A stretch of DNA of 11,088 nt from Bacteroidales bacterium. GTDB lineage: Bacteria > Bacteroidota > Bacteroidia > Bacteroidales > UBA10428. Positions 1-6,393 of the stretch are shown piece by piece. Position 1 is the first letter of the stretch. Each line of letters starts with the position of its first letter. Both the position numbers and the translations under genes were made by a program. The DNA lies in assembly GCA_016935595.1 (NCBI GenBank), contig JAFGQQ010000366.1, positions 1 through 11,088 of the forward strand, given 5' to 3'. The notes beneath the pieces were generated by a model. It saw only the letters and a list, made by a program, of their open reading frames with translations. It made no database searches and was not told where the DNA came from.

Positions 1-159
1 CAGCCCGACGGTTGATATATTTTTAGCTGCGTTGATATCCCTATCGAGCGCCTTCTTACATGAAGGACACTTCCAGACTCTATCATTAAGCTTTAATCCG
101 TTATGGATATACCCACAATAACTGCATCTTTTAGAAGAAGAAAAAAAGACACTCTCATC
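1..159 (-). pseudogene. tnpB: tnpB C-terminal fragment (IS605 OrfB zinc ribbon)
   Basis: About 53 open codons on the minus strand, continuing past the left window edge. The translation contains SSSKRCSYCG and then WKCPSC, the two CxxC halves of the TnpB zinc ribbon. DRDINAAKNIS follows, the conserved last RuvC motif, whose Asp is a catalytic residue in TnpB nucleases. Upstream in frame there is a TGA at 162-160 and no ATG, GTG or TTG start between it and the motif. The N-terminal DNA-binding part and the first two RuvC motifs are missing. The piece cannot make a working TnpB and is best called a pseudogene remnant left by an internal deletion. Confidence 0.8.
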
Positions 160-190
160 TCACGATTGAAACCGTGGGTTTTCCCGCGGG
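159..190. repeat. Overlapping alternative hairpins at the IS end
   Basis: The segment CCGTGGG at 172-178 can pair in two ways. It pairs with CCCGCGG at 183-189 around a TTTT loop (7 bp, one G-T wobble). Part of it (173-178) also pairs with CTCACG at 159-164 (6 bp, one wobble). Such subterminal hairpins are typical IS200/IS605 end structures recognised by TnpA. The first stem is also GC-rich and lies just after the stop codon of the gene at 194-1270, so it could act as a transcription terminator for it. The following T run on that strand is short (TTTCAA), making terminator function uncertain. Confidence 0.5.
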
Positions 191-193
191 TAG

Positions 194-1270
194 TTATAAT
201 TTAGATATTGAGGACACAGTTCTTGTAATAGAACTTACATTATTTAAAGCTTTTAAAAAACTAACATACATAGCTTTTTTTTCATTTAAAGCAATAATTG
301 TTAAAGTAGGATGATGATCTGATAAAGACTTATTTTTATTTGTTAAATCAAATCCCTGATTAAGAACCTGATATTGAGAATATAATGAAAACATACTTTT
401 TTTAAATTGAAGTGGATAATCAAATTTAAATACTGATGAATTTTCTTTTTCATCTTTTAAAACTTCCGTAGCATTAGTTGGATGATCTTTTCCTTTTAAT
501 TCCACCAAATCAAACTTTCTATCACCAAAACTTGAAAACTCTTCTTTCTGTTTATCAATATTCATATCTCCAAATAAAAATTGATAATCAGCTGTTTTTT
601 GATTTAAAATATCATAAATAAAAGCTATTTCTTTTTTTCGTACTTCTACTTCTTCTTGAGTCGGATTACTATCATCTTCGGATGGATTTAGATGTGTTGC
701 TGCAAAAGAGAAAGCTTTGTCATTTATTACAGAATCCCAAACAAAAACCCCTTTATTAACTATTGACTGGGCACCTTCTATATTTGAAAATGAATGAAAC
801 TCAGGGTTATTAATTTCGAATTTACTAAGTATCATTAACCCGCTTTTATAATAGGGATTAAATTTTGCTATAAAAGATCCTTTTTTATTACTGGCTTCAG
901 AACCTATTTCAAGGTAGATATTTGCATATTTATCCTGAAGTTTTTCAAATATTTCCTTTGCAGATGAATTATCATAAGCTTCCTGCAATATAACTATATC
1001 AGCATCAGCCTCTTCAATATTTTTTATAATGTTACTAAGCCTATCTTCAGAATCTTCAACTCCACCGGCTGACTTAGAATGCGACCCAGCAAGGCATACA
1101 TTCCACTGAATGATGCTTATTTCGTCTTTTAACTCCTCTGTATGAGATATCTTTCCTTTTAGATATTCATAATTCGGCCCTTTAAATGAAGCTGTAAGAG
1201 CAAAAAATGGAATTACAAGGTATATAAAAATTTTTTTAAAAAATTTAGTAATAAAATTTTTAATTTTCAT
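194..1270 (-). CDS. Exported endonuclease/exonuclease/phosphatase-fold protein, sphingomyelinase-like
   Basis: A 358-residue hydrolase of the EEP superfamily. Metal and catalytic motifs appear in the right order: QWN with Asn57, LQEAY with Glu97, THLNP with His193, GDMN with Asp235/Asn237, and SDHHP with Asp318/His319. Between them, SGLMILSKF (143-151) and NKGVFVW (172-178) resemble the corresponding parts of neutral sphingomyelinases, and FDYPLQ near 283 resembles their DY motif. Phosphodiester cleavage of sphingomyelin or a related phospholipid is therefore a plausible reaction. A DNase or inositol-phosphatase role cannot be excluded from sequence alone. Residues about 8-28 form a hydrophobic signal peptide or N-terminal anchor after a lysine-rich start, so the enzyme acts outside the cytoplasm. 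The ATG is preceded by a modest TTGGAAAA ribosome site. The catalytic set looks intact. About 35 residues follow the last motif, and the gene ends three bases before the IS remnant, so its extreme C-terminus may have been altered. Confidence 0.88.
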   Translation of the reverse strand: MKIKNFITKFFKKIFIYLVIPFFALTASFKGPNYEYLKGKISHTEELKDEISIIQWNVCLAGSHSKSAGGVEDSEDRLSNIIKNIEEADADIVILQEAYDNSSAKEIFEKLQDKYANIYLEIGSEASNKKGSFIAKFNPYYKSGLMILSKFEINNPEFHSFSNIEGAQSIVNKGVFVWDSVINDKAFSFAATHLNPSEDDSNPTQEEVEVRKKEIAFIYDILNQKTADYQFLFGDMNIDKQKEEFSSFGDRKFDLVELKGKDHPTNATEVLKDEKENSSVFKFDYPLQFKKSMFSLYSQYQVLNQGFDLTNKNKSLSDHHPTLTIIALNEKKAMYVSFLKALNNVSSITRTVSSISKL

Positions 1271-1298
1271 TTTTCCAATTTATATTATTTTTGCAATG

Positions 1299-1328
1299 AT
1301 TATATCAAATAATTAACTTAACAATCAA
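1299..1328 (-). promoter_or_regulatory. Candidate sigma-70-type promoter for the phosphatase-fold gene
   Basis: On the minus strand TTGATT (1328-1323) is separated by 18 bp from a perfect TATAAT (1304-1299). Transcription would start near 1292 and give a leader of about 22 nt before the ATG at 1270. The surrounding DNA is very AT-rich, so chance matches are easy. The combination of spacing, a perfect -10 and position makes this the best candidate here. Confidence 0.45.
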
Positions 1329-1374
1329 TTAATTTTAATAAACTATATATAAATAATTTTAATTTTAAATTAAC

Positions 1375-1403
1375 TTAAAACAAGGAAATTAATTTGTTAT
1401 AAT
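1375..1403 (+). promoter_or_regulatory. Candidate promoter for the 175-residue membrane protein gene
   Basis: TTAAAA (1375-1380) lies 17 bp upstream of TATAAT (1398-1403). The start point would be near 1410, about 20 nt before the ATG at 1431. The -35 box is weak (4 of 6 bases) and the region is almost pure A/T, so this is tentative. No Shine-Dalgarno-like purine run is visible between the promoter and the ATG. Confidence 0.35.
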
Positions 1404-1430
1404 AATACCAAACTAACCATATTAAACAAT

Positions 1431-1958
1431 ATGTCAAGCATAACAATTAAATCGCTAGACCAACCAATAAACTGGCATTACAACCCTATTCATCCAAGCC
1501 TTAATGAAAAATTAAACAAGGATTCGGATGGATATATTGTTAATCCTTTATATGAAAGACCATTTTTTAAAGAACTATGGAAGAAAGGTCAAGATGGATT
1601 TATTACAAACCCAGCATATGAAAAACCTTCAATAATTTCTCAAGAATCCCTACAGAGCATTTTTGAAGATTTTAAAAAAAGATACTTTGCAACTATAAGA
1701 ATATGGGATGCTTATACAACATTTAATTTGCCATGCTATGCATTTCTTACTCTGACTATATTATCTCCGACATCATTATTTGCAGCGCCTGCGTACTTAA
1801 CTTGTTTACTCACTTTTGCTACAATAGGCTCAAGTATTGTTCCATTATTATCTTTAAAAAAAGCAGTAACTATTGCAACCAAAGATAGTTATAATAAATT
1901 AATGTCAACTCCTGAAGGTATTAAGCTTCTTAATAAGTTCTATTCCACTAATCGATAG
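1431..1958 (+). CDS. Small putative membrane protein with duplicated NPxY segment (Inc-like architecture)
   Basis: I do not recognise the family. The 175-residue protein has a soluble N-terminal half, two adjacent hydrophobic segments (about 99-117 and 119-143), and a short basic tail. The N-terminal half holds an internal duplication with a 22-residue period: DGYIVNPLYERP (33-44) and DGFITNPAYEKP (55-66), with a poorer match around YNPIHPS (17-23). Two neighbouring hydrophobic segments separated by a short turn resemble the bilobed domain of chlamydial inclusion membrane proteins, which is an architecture and not a sequence match. No cleavable signal peptide is seen. It is the only gene read on the plus strand, it is divergent from the phosphatase-fold gene, and it converges on the TPS locus. 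The ATG lacks a clear ribosome site but follows a candidate promoter. Length and reading frame look intact. Function is unknown. Confidence 0.7.
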   Translation: MSSITIKSLDQPINWHYNPIHPSLNEKLNKDSDGYIVNPLYERPFFKELWKKGQDGFITNPAYEKPSIISQESLQSIFEDFKKRYFATIRIWDAYTTFNLPCYAFLTLTILSPTSLFAAPAYLTCLLTFATIGSSIVPLLSLKKAVTIATKDSYNKLMSTPEGIKLLNKFYSTNR

Positions 1959-1969
1959 AAGAAAAAGAA

Positions 1970-4702
1970 TTAATCAGGCTCATTTTCAACATCATCTCCG
2001 CCTAAAAGAATTAACCCAGTAATTGAAGTGATTGCTGAGGCTTTATTATATACTCCAAAATTTTTATTCCCCCCTCCTTTATATCCAGTTATATGTATTG
2101 AAGCCGCATTCAAATCTTCTCCTGTAGAAGAAATCGTTGAATAATCAAAATTAAAAACTCCATGAGCTCTAACAGGACCTTTTCCATGCGATAGAACTAA
2201 AATATTTCCATTAATTGAAGTGATTGTGCTAGATTGATTAAACATACCACAATTATTCTCAGAACCCTCACCTGCTGTACTATTAATTGTTATTTTAGCA
2301 GCAGTCACACCATCTCCTGTGGAAGAAATTATAGCTCCATTACTATTACTTAACCCATAATTACTAATTCCAGAACCTTTACCATTACCGCTAAAATTCA
2401 TATGCCCATCTATAGAAGAAATGACTGAACTATTATTATATATACCTGAATTAAAATCTGTTCCTTCTCCCCCTGTACCATCTAATGAAATATTGCCAGC
2501 GGTTGCTCCTGTCCCAATTGAGGTAATAGATGAGTTTTTATTATAAATTCCACTATTAGATTTTCCAGATCCTTTTCCTGTACCTGTTAAACTTATATTA
2601 CCTTCATCTGATGTAATAGTACTATTAAAATTATAAATACCTCTATTTTTATTAGTCCCAATGCTAGCAGTTCCTTCTAAAGTAATCGCTTTTGTTGTTA
2701 CAGCTGTTCCTGTTGAAGAAATAGAAGATCCATAATTATAAATACCACAATTATCATAACCTGAGCCTTGTCCTGTTCCTGTTAATTCTATTACACCCTC
2801 ATCTACCGTGATGCTAGAATTAATAGCATTAAAAATTCCATGATTCCCATTTGTGCCGTCTCCACCTATTCCTGTCATTGTAATATCTGATGCGTGTGAG
2901 CCTGTTCCAGTAGAAGAACATGTCGTATTATCTGAATTAAAAATTCCAAAATTATTTTCTCCCGTTCCATTGCCTGTACCAGTTAAGGTTATATTTCCAT
3001 CTATAGAAGTAATTGAAGAATCATTGTTATATATTCCACAATTTCTATTTACTCCTGCTCCTGCTGTTCCTACTAATGTTATAGTAGCCGCATTCGTTCC
3101 GGTTCCAGTAGACGAGATGTTTCCCACATTATTATATATCCCATAATTTCCACTTGATGTATCTCCTCCTTGCCCCTGCAAAGAGATATTCCCATAATAA
3201 GAAGTAATTGTTCCCCTATTTTCTAATCCAACATAATTTGCACTTGTAGCTCCTCCTGAAGCTATAATCTCTATTCCATCAAAATTTGTTGCAACTTCAT
3301 TAGTATTACTAATAGTAACACCCTCATTAATAATAACTTTATTTTCAGCCAATAATGATAAAGTAGTTTGTTCAGCCCAACTTATATTTGCATCAACAAT
3401 TATATTTCCTTGTTCTGATCCAGCTCCATTATCAGTTTGAACAATTACATCTGATAAAGCTAAAGCATCTGTTAAATCAGTATTATTCAAAATACACCCA
3501 GAATCACTAGGAGAAAAAACATTCGGATCTTCAGAATCAAAAGAACCATTTGCTGTTGTATCAGTAGATATTGTAATATTATAAGGGTCAAGCAAAAGGT
3601 TTCCTTTTGCTCCATTTTCTGAAATAGTGAATACTTTTCCTTTATAATTTAAAAATTTTTTCCCTGACACTTCAACGAAACCACCATCCCCGGAAATTTT
3701 ACCTCCCTGAGAGTATATTTTTCCATAAAACGAAGTAATTTGATCTGAGAAAACAACTACATTTCCGCCATTTCCCGTATCTTTTCCTGATGCATTTATA
3801 ACAGCGTTTTCAGACATGAAGACATTTTTGGCATTAACATAATCGGAATTTTTACCTTGGAATCCTCCACCTATCAACACTTCTTTTTCTTTAATTCCAG
3901 AAACATCAATTACAGCATTATAAATATTAATATCTTCTGCCAAAATATGAACTTTAGAATCATTAGACTTTAATGTTCCAGCAATCATAACTTTTGTATC
4001 TTCATTATTAATAATTTTCTTATCATTTTCTTCCAAATTCATTGCGCATTCATAAATATTAGAATTCTTAAAATATCGATTATAATTCTTAATTTTTTTT
4101 GCTTTTGGTTTTATAGCAACGTTACTATTCTTCTCTTTTATTAATAAAATCTCATTTGCCCCTATAATATTAATTGGATTGCCATTAGCATCAATAGTTC
4201 CATAACTTTCAATTTCTTTAGCTATCAGATAAACCTCCCCTCCAAAAGTTTTTATAGTTCCATTATTAATAATTTTACATAAGGAAGATCCTGAAATAGT
4301 AATATTTTTTCCTGATAAAAACTCATCATCCATCATTTCAAGCGTGGTCGCAAAAAATTTATTGGCATTAATCACACCATTAGGACCTATAACTAAACCT
4401 TTTGGATTAATAAGATAAATACTTCCATTTGACTCAAGTCTTCCGTCAATAAACGATGTTTTATCACCTGTAACCCTATTCAATATCGATGATTTTGAAG
4501 AAGGTTGTGTTATCTTTGTTATTTCATTTTCTTTTATTGAAAAATCCTTCCAATTAATAATTGCTGTGTCTGATTTTTGAATAATTGACATAGTTTTTTC
4601 AGAAGAATGAATAGAAACATCTCCAGCTTTTATATCTGAAGATGATGGATTTGTAAAAGATTGTAATAATAATACACAAAAAATAATGATATAATACTTC
4701 AT
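1970..4702 (-). CDS. TpsA-type exoprotein, smaller paralogue (910 residues)
   Basis: A two-partner secretion exoprotein with a filamentous-haemagglutinin-type N-terminus. A short signal peptide (1-17, cleavage likely before NPSSSD) precedes the TPS domain. That domain shows INWKDFSI (49-56), LNRVTG (74-79), INPKG (98-102), ANKFFATT and MMDDEF. Next comes the conserved GGNVVVFSD...GGFVEVSGK...LLLDPYNITIS region (312-379). From residue 496 (base 3217) to the end lie 12 full repeats and one partial, alternating a short type (about 30, ITSIDGNISLTGTG) and a long type (about 35, ISSTGTGxxAAxITL), each closing with NxGIYN or similar. This predicts a long right-handed beta-helix. The first 480 residues are closely similar to those of the paralogue at 6390-10997, but the C-terminal domain seen there is absent: the protein stops inside unit 13 with an acidic GGDDVENEPD tail. 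It starts 68 bp after tpsB with a good ribosome site, so it is probably the third gene of the operon. It may be an adhesin; the ligand is unknown. Confidence 0.9.
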   Translation of the reverse strand: MKYYIIIFCVLLLQSFTNPSSSDIKAGDVSIHSSEKTMSIIQKSDTAIINWKDFSIKENEITKITQPSSKSSILNRVTGDKTSFIDGRLESNGSIYLINPKGLVIGPNGVINANKFFATTLEMMDDEFLSGKNITISGSSLCKIINNGTIKTFGGEVYLIAKEIESYGTIDANGNPINIIGANEILLIKEKNSNVAIKPKAKKIKNYNRYFKNSNIYECAMNLEENDKKIINNEDTKVMIAGTLKSNDSKVHILAEDINIYNAVIDVSGIKEKEVLIGGGFQGKNSDYVNAKNVFMSENAVINASGKDTGNGGNVVVFSDQITSFYGKIYSQGGKISGDGGFVEVSGKKFLNYKGKVFTISENGAKGNLLLDPYNITISTDTTANGSFDSEDPNVFSPSDSGCILNNTDLTDALALSDVIVQTDNGAGSEQGNIIVDANISWAEQTTLSLLAENKVIINEGVTISNTNEVATNFDGIEIIASGGATSANYVGLENRGTITSYYGNISLQGQGGDTSSGNYGIYNNVGNISSTGTGTNAATITLVGTAGAGVNRNCGIYNNDSSITSIDGNITLTGTGNGTGENNFGIFNSDNTTCSSTGTGSHASDITMTGIGGDGTNGNHGIFNAINSSITVDEGVIELTGTGQGSGYDNCGIYNYGSSISSTGTAVTTKAITLEGTASIGTNKNRGIYNFNSTITSDEGNISLTGTGKGSGKSNSGIYNKNSSITSIGTGATAGNISLDGTGGEGTDFNSGIYNNSSVISSIDGHMNFSGNGKGSGISNYGLSNSNGAIISSTGDGVTAAKITINSTAGEGSENNCGMFNQSSTITSINGNILVLSHGKGPVRAHGVFNFDYSTISSTGEDLNAASIHITGYKGGGNKNFGVYNKASAITSITGLILLGGDDVENEPD
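1973..3217 (-). repeat. Alternating short/long repeat array in the smaller TpsA
   Basis: Residues 496-910 divide into 13 units of lengths 29, 35, 30, 36, 31, 35, 30, 35, 30, 36, 29, 35 and a 24-residue partial. Odd units are the short type and even units the long type, without a break in alternation. Most units end in N-x-G-[IVLM]-[YFS]-N. Units 9-12 have drifted more from the consensus than units 1-8 (for example MNFSGNG and LVLSHGKG replacing ISLTGTG), so the array looks older or less constrained towards its end. Confidence 0.85.
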
Positions 4703-4708
4703 TTTATC

Positions 4709-4714
4709 TTCCTT
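4709..4714 (-). promoter_or_regulatory. Ribosome binding site of the smaller tpsA
   Basis: Minus-strand AAGGAA, inside the purine run AGAAGGAAGAT, sits six bases before the ATG at 4702. It supports this start, which also gives a correctly sized signal peptide. Unlike tpsB, this gene can therefore be translated on its own from the polycistronic message. Confidence 0.65.
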
Positions 4715-4770
4715 CTATCTTGGTCGATTTTAAACTTATGATATATAAATATTATTTTAAACAAAGATTT

Positions 4771-6393
4771 TTAATACGTTAAAACCGCTTGAAAATGAGC
4801 TTTACCTATACTATTTTTATATACTCTATTGATTTGAAAACCATAATCAAACCTTAAGTTGAAGTAATCACTTATATTATATCTTAACCCTGGCCCCATA
4901 GACATTAGCCAAGATCCTTTTATTTCAAAAAGATTTGCATCAATCTCTTTTGCAAATCCATAATCATTAAAAAGTAATAAAACTAAATTATTATTAATTG
5001 TTTTAAATATTGGTATATTCATTAGTCTTATTTCATTATTCATAATGAGACCATAGTCTCCTATAACAACATTTTCCTTATACCCTCTTATTGAATGAAT
5101 TCCGCCTAATGATAATTCTTCCGTCGGCATTAATTTTGTAGAAGAAACTTGCCCTCTTATTGCAAAAGCCCAAAACCAATTTTTTTTCAGATGTATCAAA
5201 CTATCAACACCAATTAATCCATAAAAATAATTACTTTTCGCTCCTGATCTCTCCGCCTGAAAATATCTATCTCTATTATGGGGCGTCATATTTCCAGGAC
5301 TATAAAAAGTTCTAATGTCAAATCGAAAAGAGCTTTTATTAAATTCCTTTACAAGCTCATAAAAAACTAAAAATTGTGAAATATCTACCCGATTATCTTT
5401 TTGTGTTATTAAATTATATTCAAAAAAGTTATTCAAATTCTGATATAAATAACCAAAAGATACTGAGTGTTTATAAAAATTGTTCGTTGTAAAAGGAAAT
5501 ACATATTGTCCGGATGCTGTCCAATTTCGACCTTTAGATCTCACACCCTTACCAGAATCAGGTTCTGAATGTACGTAGCTTCCAAAAAATTTTACAAAAT
5601 TTCTCCATGGTAGAGGAACAATATATGATCCTGAATGTGCCCTGTATTCCTCAAATTCAGGAGAAAATGAAAACTGATAATTTAATTCTTGATCTAACAT
5701 TAAGAAATTTCCACTGTTTATTCCTACAAATACTCTTGAATTTCCTCCAATATTGTTATCTGTATTTTCATAACCGCTGTAAACCCGATAAAAGTTTCTA
5801 TCGTTAACATCTAAAATAATATCTGTAGAACCAAACGTCTCCCCCGGTGTATAAATTAAACTAACGCTACGGTACGGATTAGTATTAAGCCAAAAAAGAT
5901 CATTTTCAATTCTTGTTGTATTAATTTGTTCACCGGACGACACTCGTATTTTTGACAATATTTCCTTATCCGAATAATACTTATTACCTACAACGATTTT
6001 CTTTCCCAAATAACCAAAAACAATTGTGACTATTATTTTTCGTTCCTCCTGAACACATTTTACAGAGAATAACTTATACCCCTTATCGTCAAGATATCGA
6101 TCTATCTTATCTTTTATATCACCGCAGAAAGTTTCCTTTAATGGTTTATAAAAAAAAGGCTGAAGAATTTTTTTTATCGACGAAAGATTCTTATGTATAA
6201 CATCGATTTGTTTTACATCTAATTCATTTTTTGGATCATCAAGATTCATAAAAGATATTTCTTTTGAAATATATCCTGAAGAAGAAGGCTCTGCAGTAAC
6301 AAATTTAACAGTAATATCTTCCAGAATATTTTCTACTGAATATAGACATGAAAACACGCAAAGAAAAGCTAATAAAACAAGTTTTACTTTCAT
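4771..6393 (-). CDS. TpsB outer-membrane transporter (ShlB/FhaC/HecB family, Omp85 superfamily)
   Basis: A 540-residue outer-membrane pore that recognises TPS domains in the periplasm and exports TpsA proteins without ATP. A signal peptide (about 1-20) is followed by a periplasmic part with POTRA-like segments. The second (about 131-200) contains FWLNTNPYRSVSL (167-179) and YTPGETFGSTDI, characteristic of the POTRA next to the barrel in TpsB proteins. The 16-strand-type beta-barrel fills about 205-540. LGGIHSIRGYKE (429-440) carries the conserved [VI]RGY loop-6 motif, followed by GDYG (445-448) and NNEIRL. The C-terminus ends AHFQAVLTY, with alternating hydrophobic residues and a terminal aromatic as in outer-membrane barrels. 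Length is normal for the family. The ATG overlaps the stop codon of the upstream tpsA in ATGA, and no ribosome site precedes it, so translation is probably coupled. It is the only transporter gene between two tpsA genes and is the likely exporter of both. Confidence 0.95.
   Translation of the reverse strand: MKVKLVLLAFLCVFSCLYSVENILEDITVKFVTAEPSSSGYISKEISFMNLDDPKNELDVKQIDVIHKNLSSIKKILQPFFYKPLKETFCGDIKDKIDRYLDDKGYKLFSVKCVQEERKIIVTIVFGYLGKKIVVGNKYYSDKEILSKIRVSSGEQINTTRIENDLFWLNTNPYRSVSLIYTPGETFGSTDIILDVNDRNFYRVYSGYENTDNNIGGNSRVFVGINSGNFLMLDQELNYQFSFSPEFEEYRAHSGSYIVPLPWRNFVKFFGSYVHSEPDSGKGVRSKGRNWTASGQYVFPFTTNNFYKHSVSFGYLYQNLNNFFEYNLITQKDNRVDISQFLVFYELVKEFNKSSFRFDIRTFYSPGNMTPHNRDRYFQAERSGAKSNYFYGLIGVDSLIHLKKNWFWAFAIRGQVSSTKLMPTEELSLGGIHSIRGYKENVVIGDYGLIMNNEIRLMNIPIFKTINNNLVLLLFNDYGFAKEIDANLFEIKGSWLMSMGPGLRYNISDYFNLRFDYGFQINRVYKNSIGKAHFQAVLTY
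6390..6393 (-). promoter_or_regulatory. ATGA stop/start overlap coupling tpsA to tpsB
   Basis: The tpsB start (6393-6391) and the stop of the large tpsA (6392-6390) share the tetranucleotide ATGA. The upstream bases TTAGATAA contain no Shine-Dalgarno sequence. Initiation of tpsB therefore probably depends on ribosomes finishing the 1535-codon tpsA, which would keep transporter output low relative to exoprotein. Confidence 0.7.

Larger units (their letters stand above)
1..190 (-). mobile_element. Remnant of an IS200/IS605 (IS1341-like) element
   Basis: This is a decayed insertion sequence. Read on the minus strand, a GC-rich hairpin end (about 190 down to 159) is followed directly by the C-terminal coding part of a TnpB-family protein, which runs off the left window edge. 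Known IS200/IS605 elements have subterminal hairpins at both ends and no terminal inverted repeats. A hairpin next to the last part of tnpB, with the rest of the gene absent, fits an internally deleted copy. No TnpA (Y1 transposase) is visible. The hairpin lies three bases beyond the stop codon of the neighbouring phosphatase-fold gene. The other end and the target flank lie outside the window, so the exact limits are uncertain. Confidence 0.7.

Noticed and set aside
1515..1560. EF-hand-like loop in the 175-residue protein (NKDSDGYI)
   Set aside because: The first half matches the DxDxDGxI pattern, but the position-12 Glu is absent (Leu40), and the second copy (KKGQDGFI) lacks the acidic residues at positions 1 and 3. 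A calcium-binding claim is not supported.
1920..1934. Inverted repeat ATTAAG-CTT-CTTAAT as a terminator for the smaller tpsA
   Set aside because: The stem is only 6 bp, almost all A/T, lies inside the coding end of the convergent gene, and has no T run after it on the minus strand.
2853..3146. Plus-strand open frame antisense to the smaller tpsA repeats
   Set aside because: Its proline- and valine-rich translation is the mirror of the Gly/Thr/Asn-rich repeat in the real gene. It has no ribosome site and lies wholly inside a well-supported coding sequence.
5607..5807. Plus-strand open frame opposite tpsB
   Set aside because: It is short, without a recognisable domain or ribosome site, and sits inside the strongly supported transporter gene.
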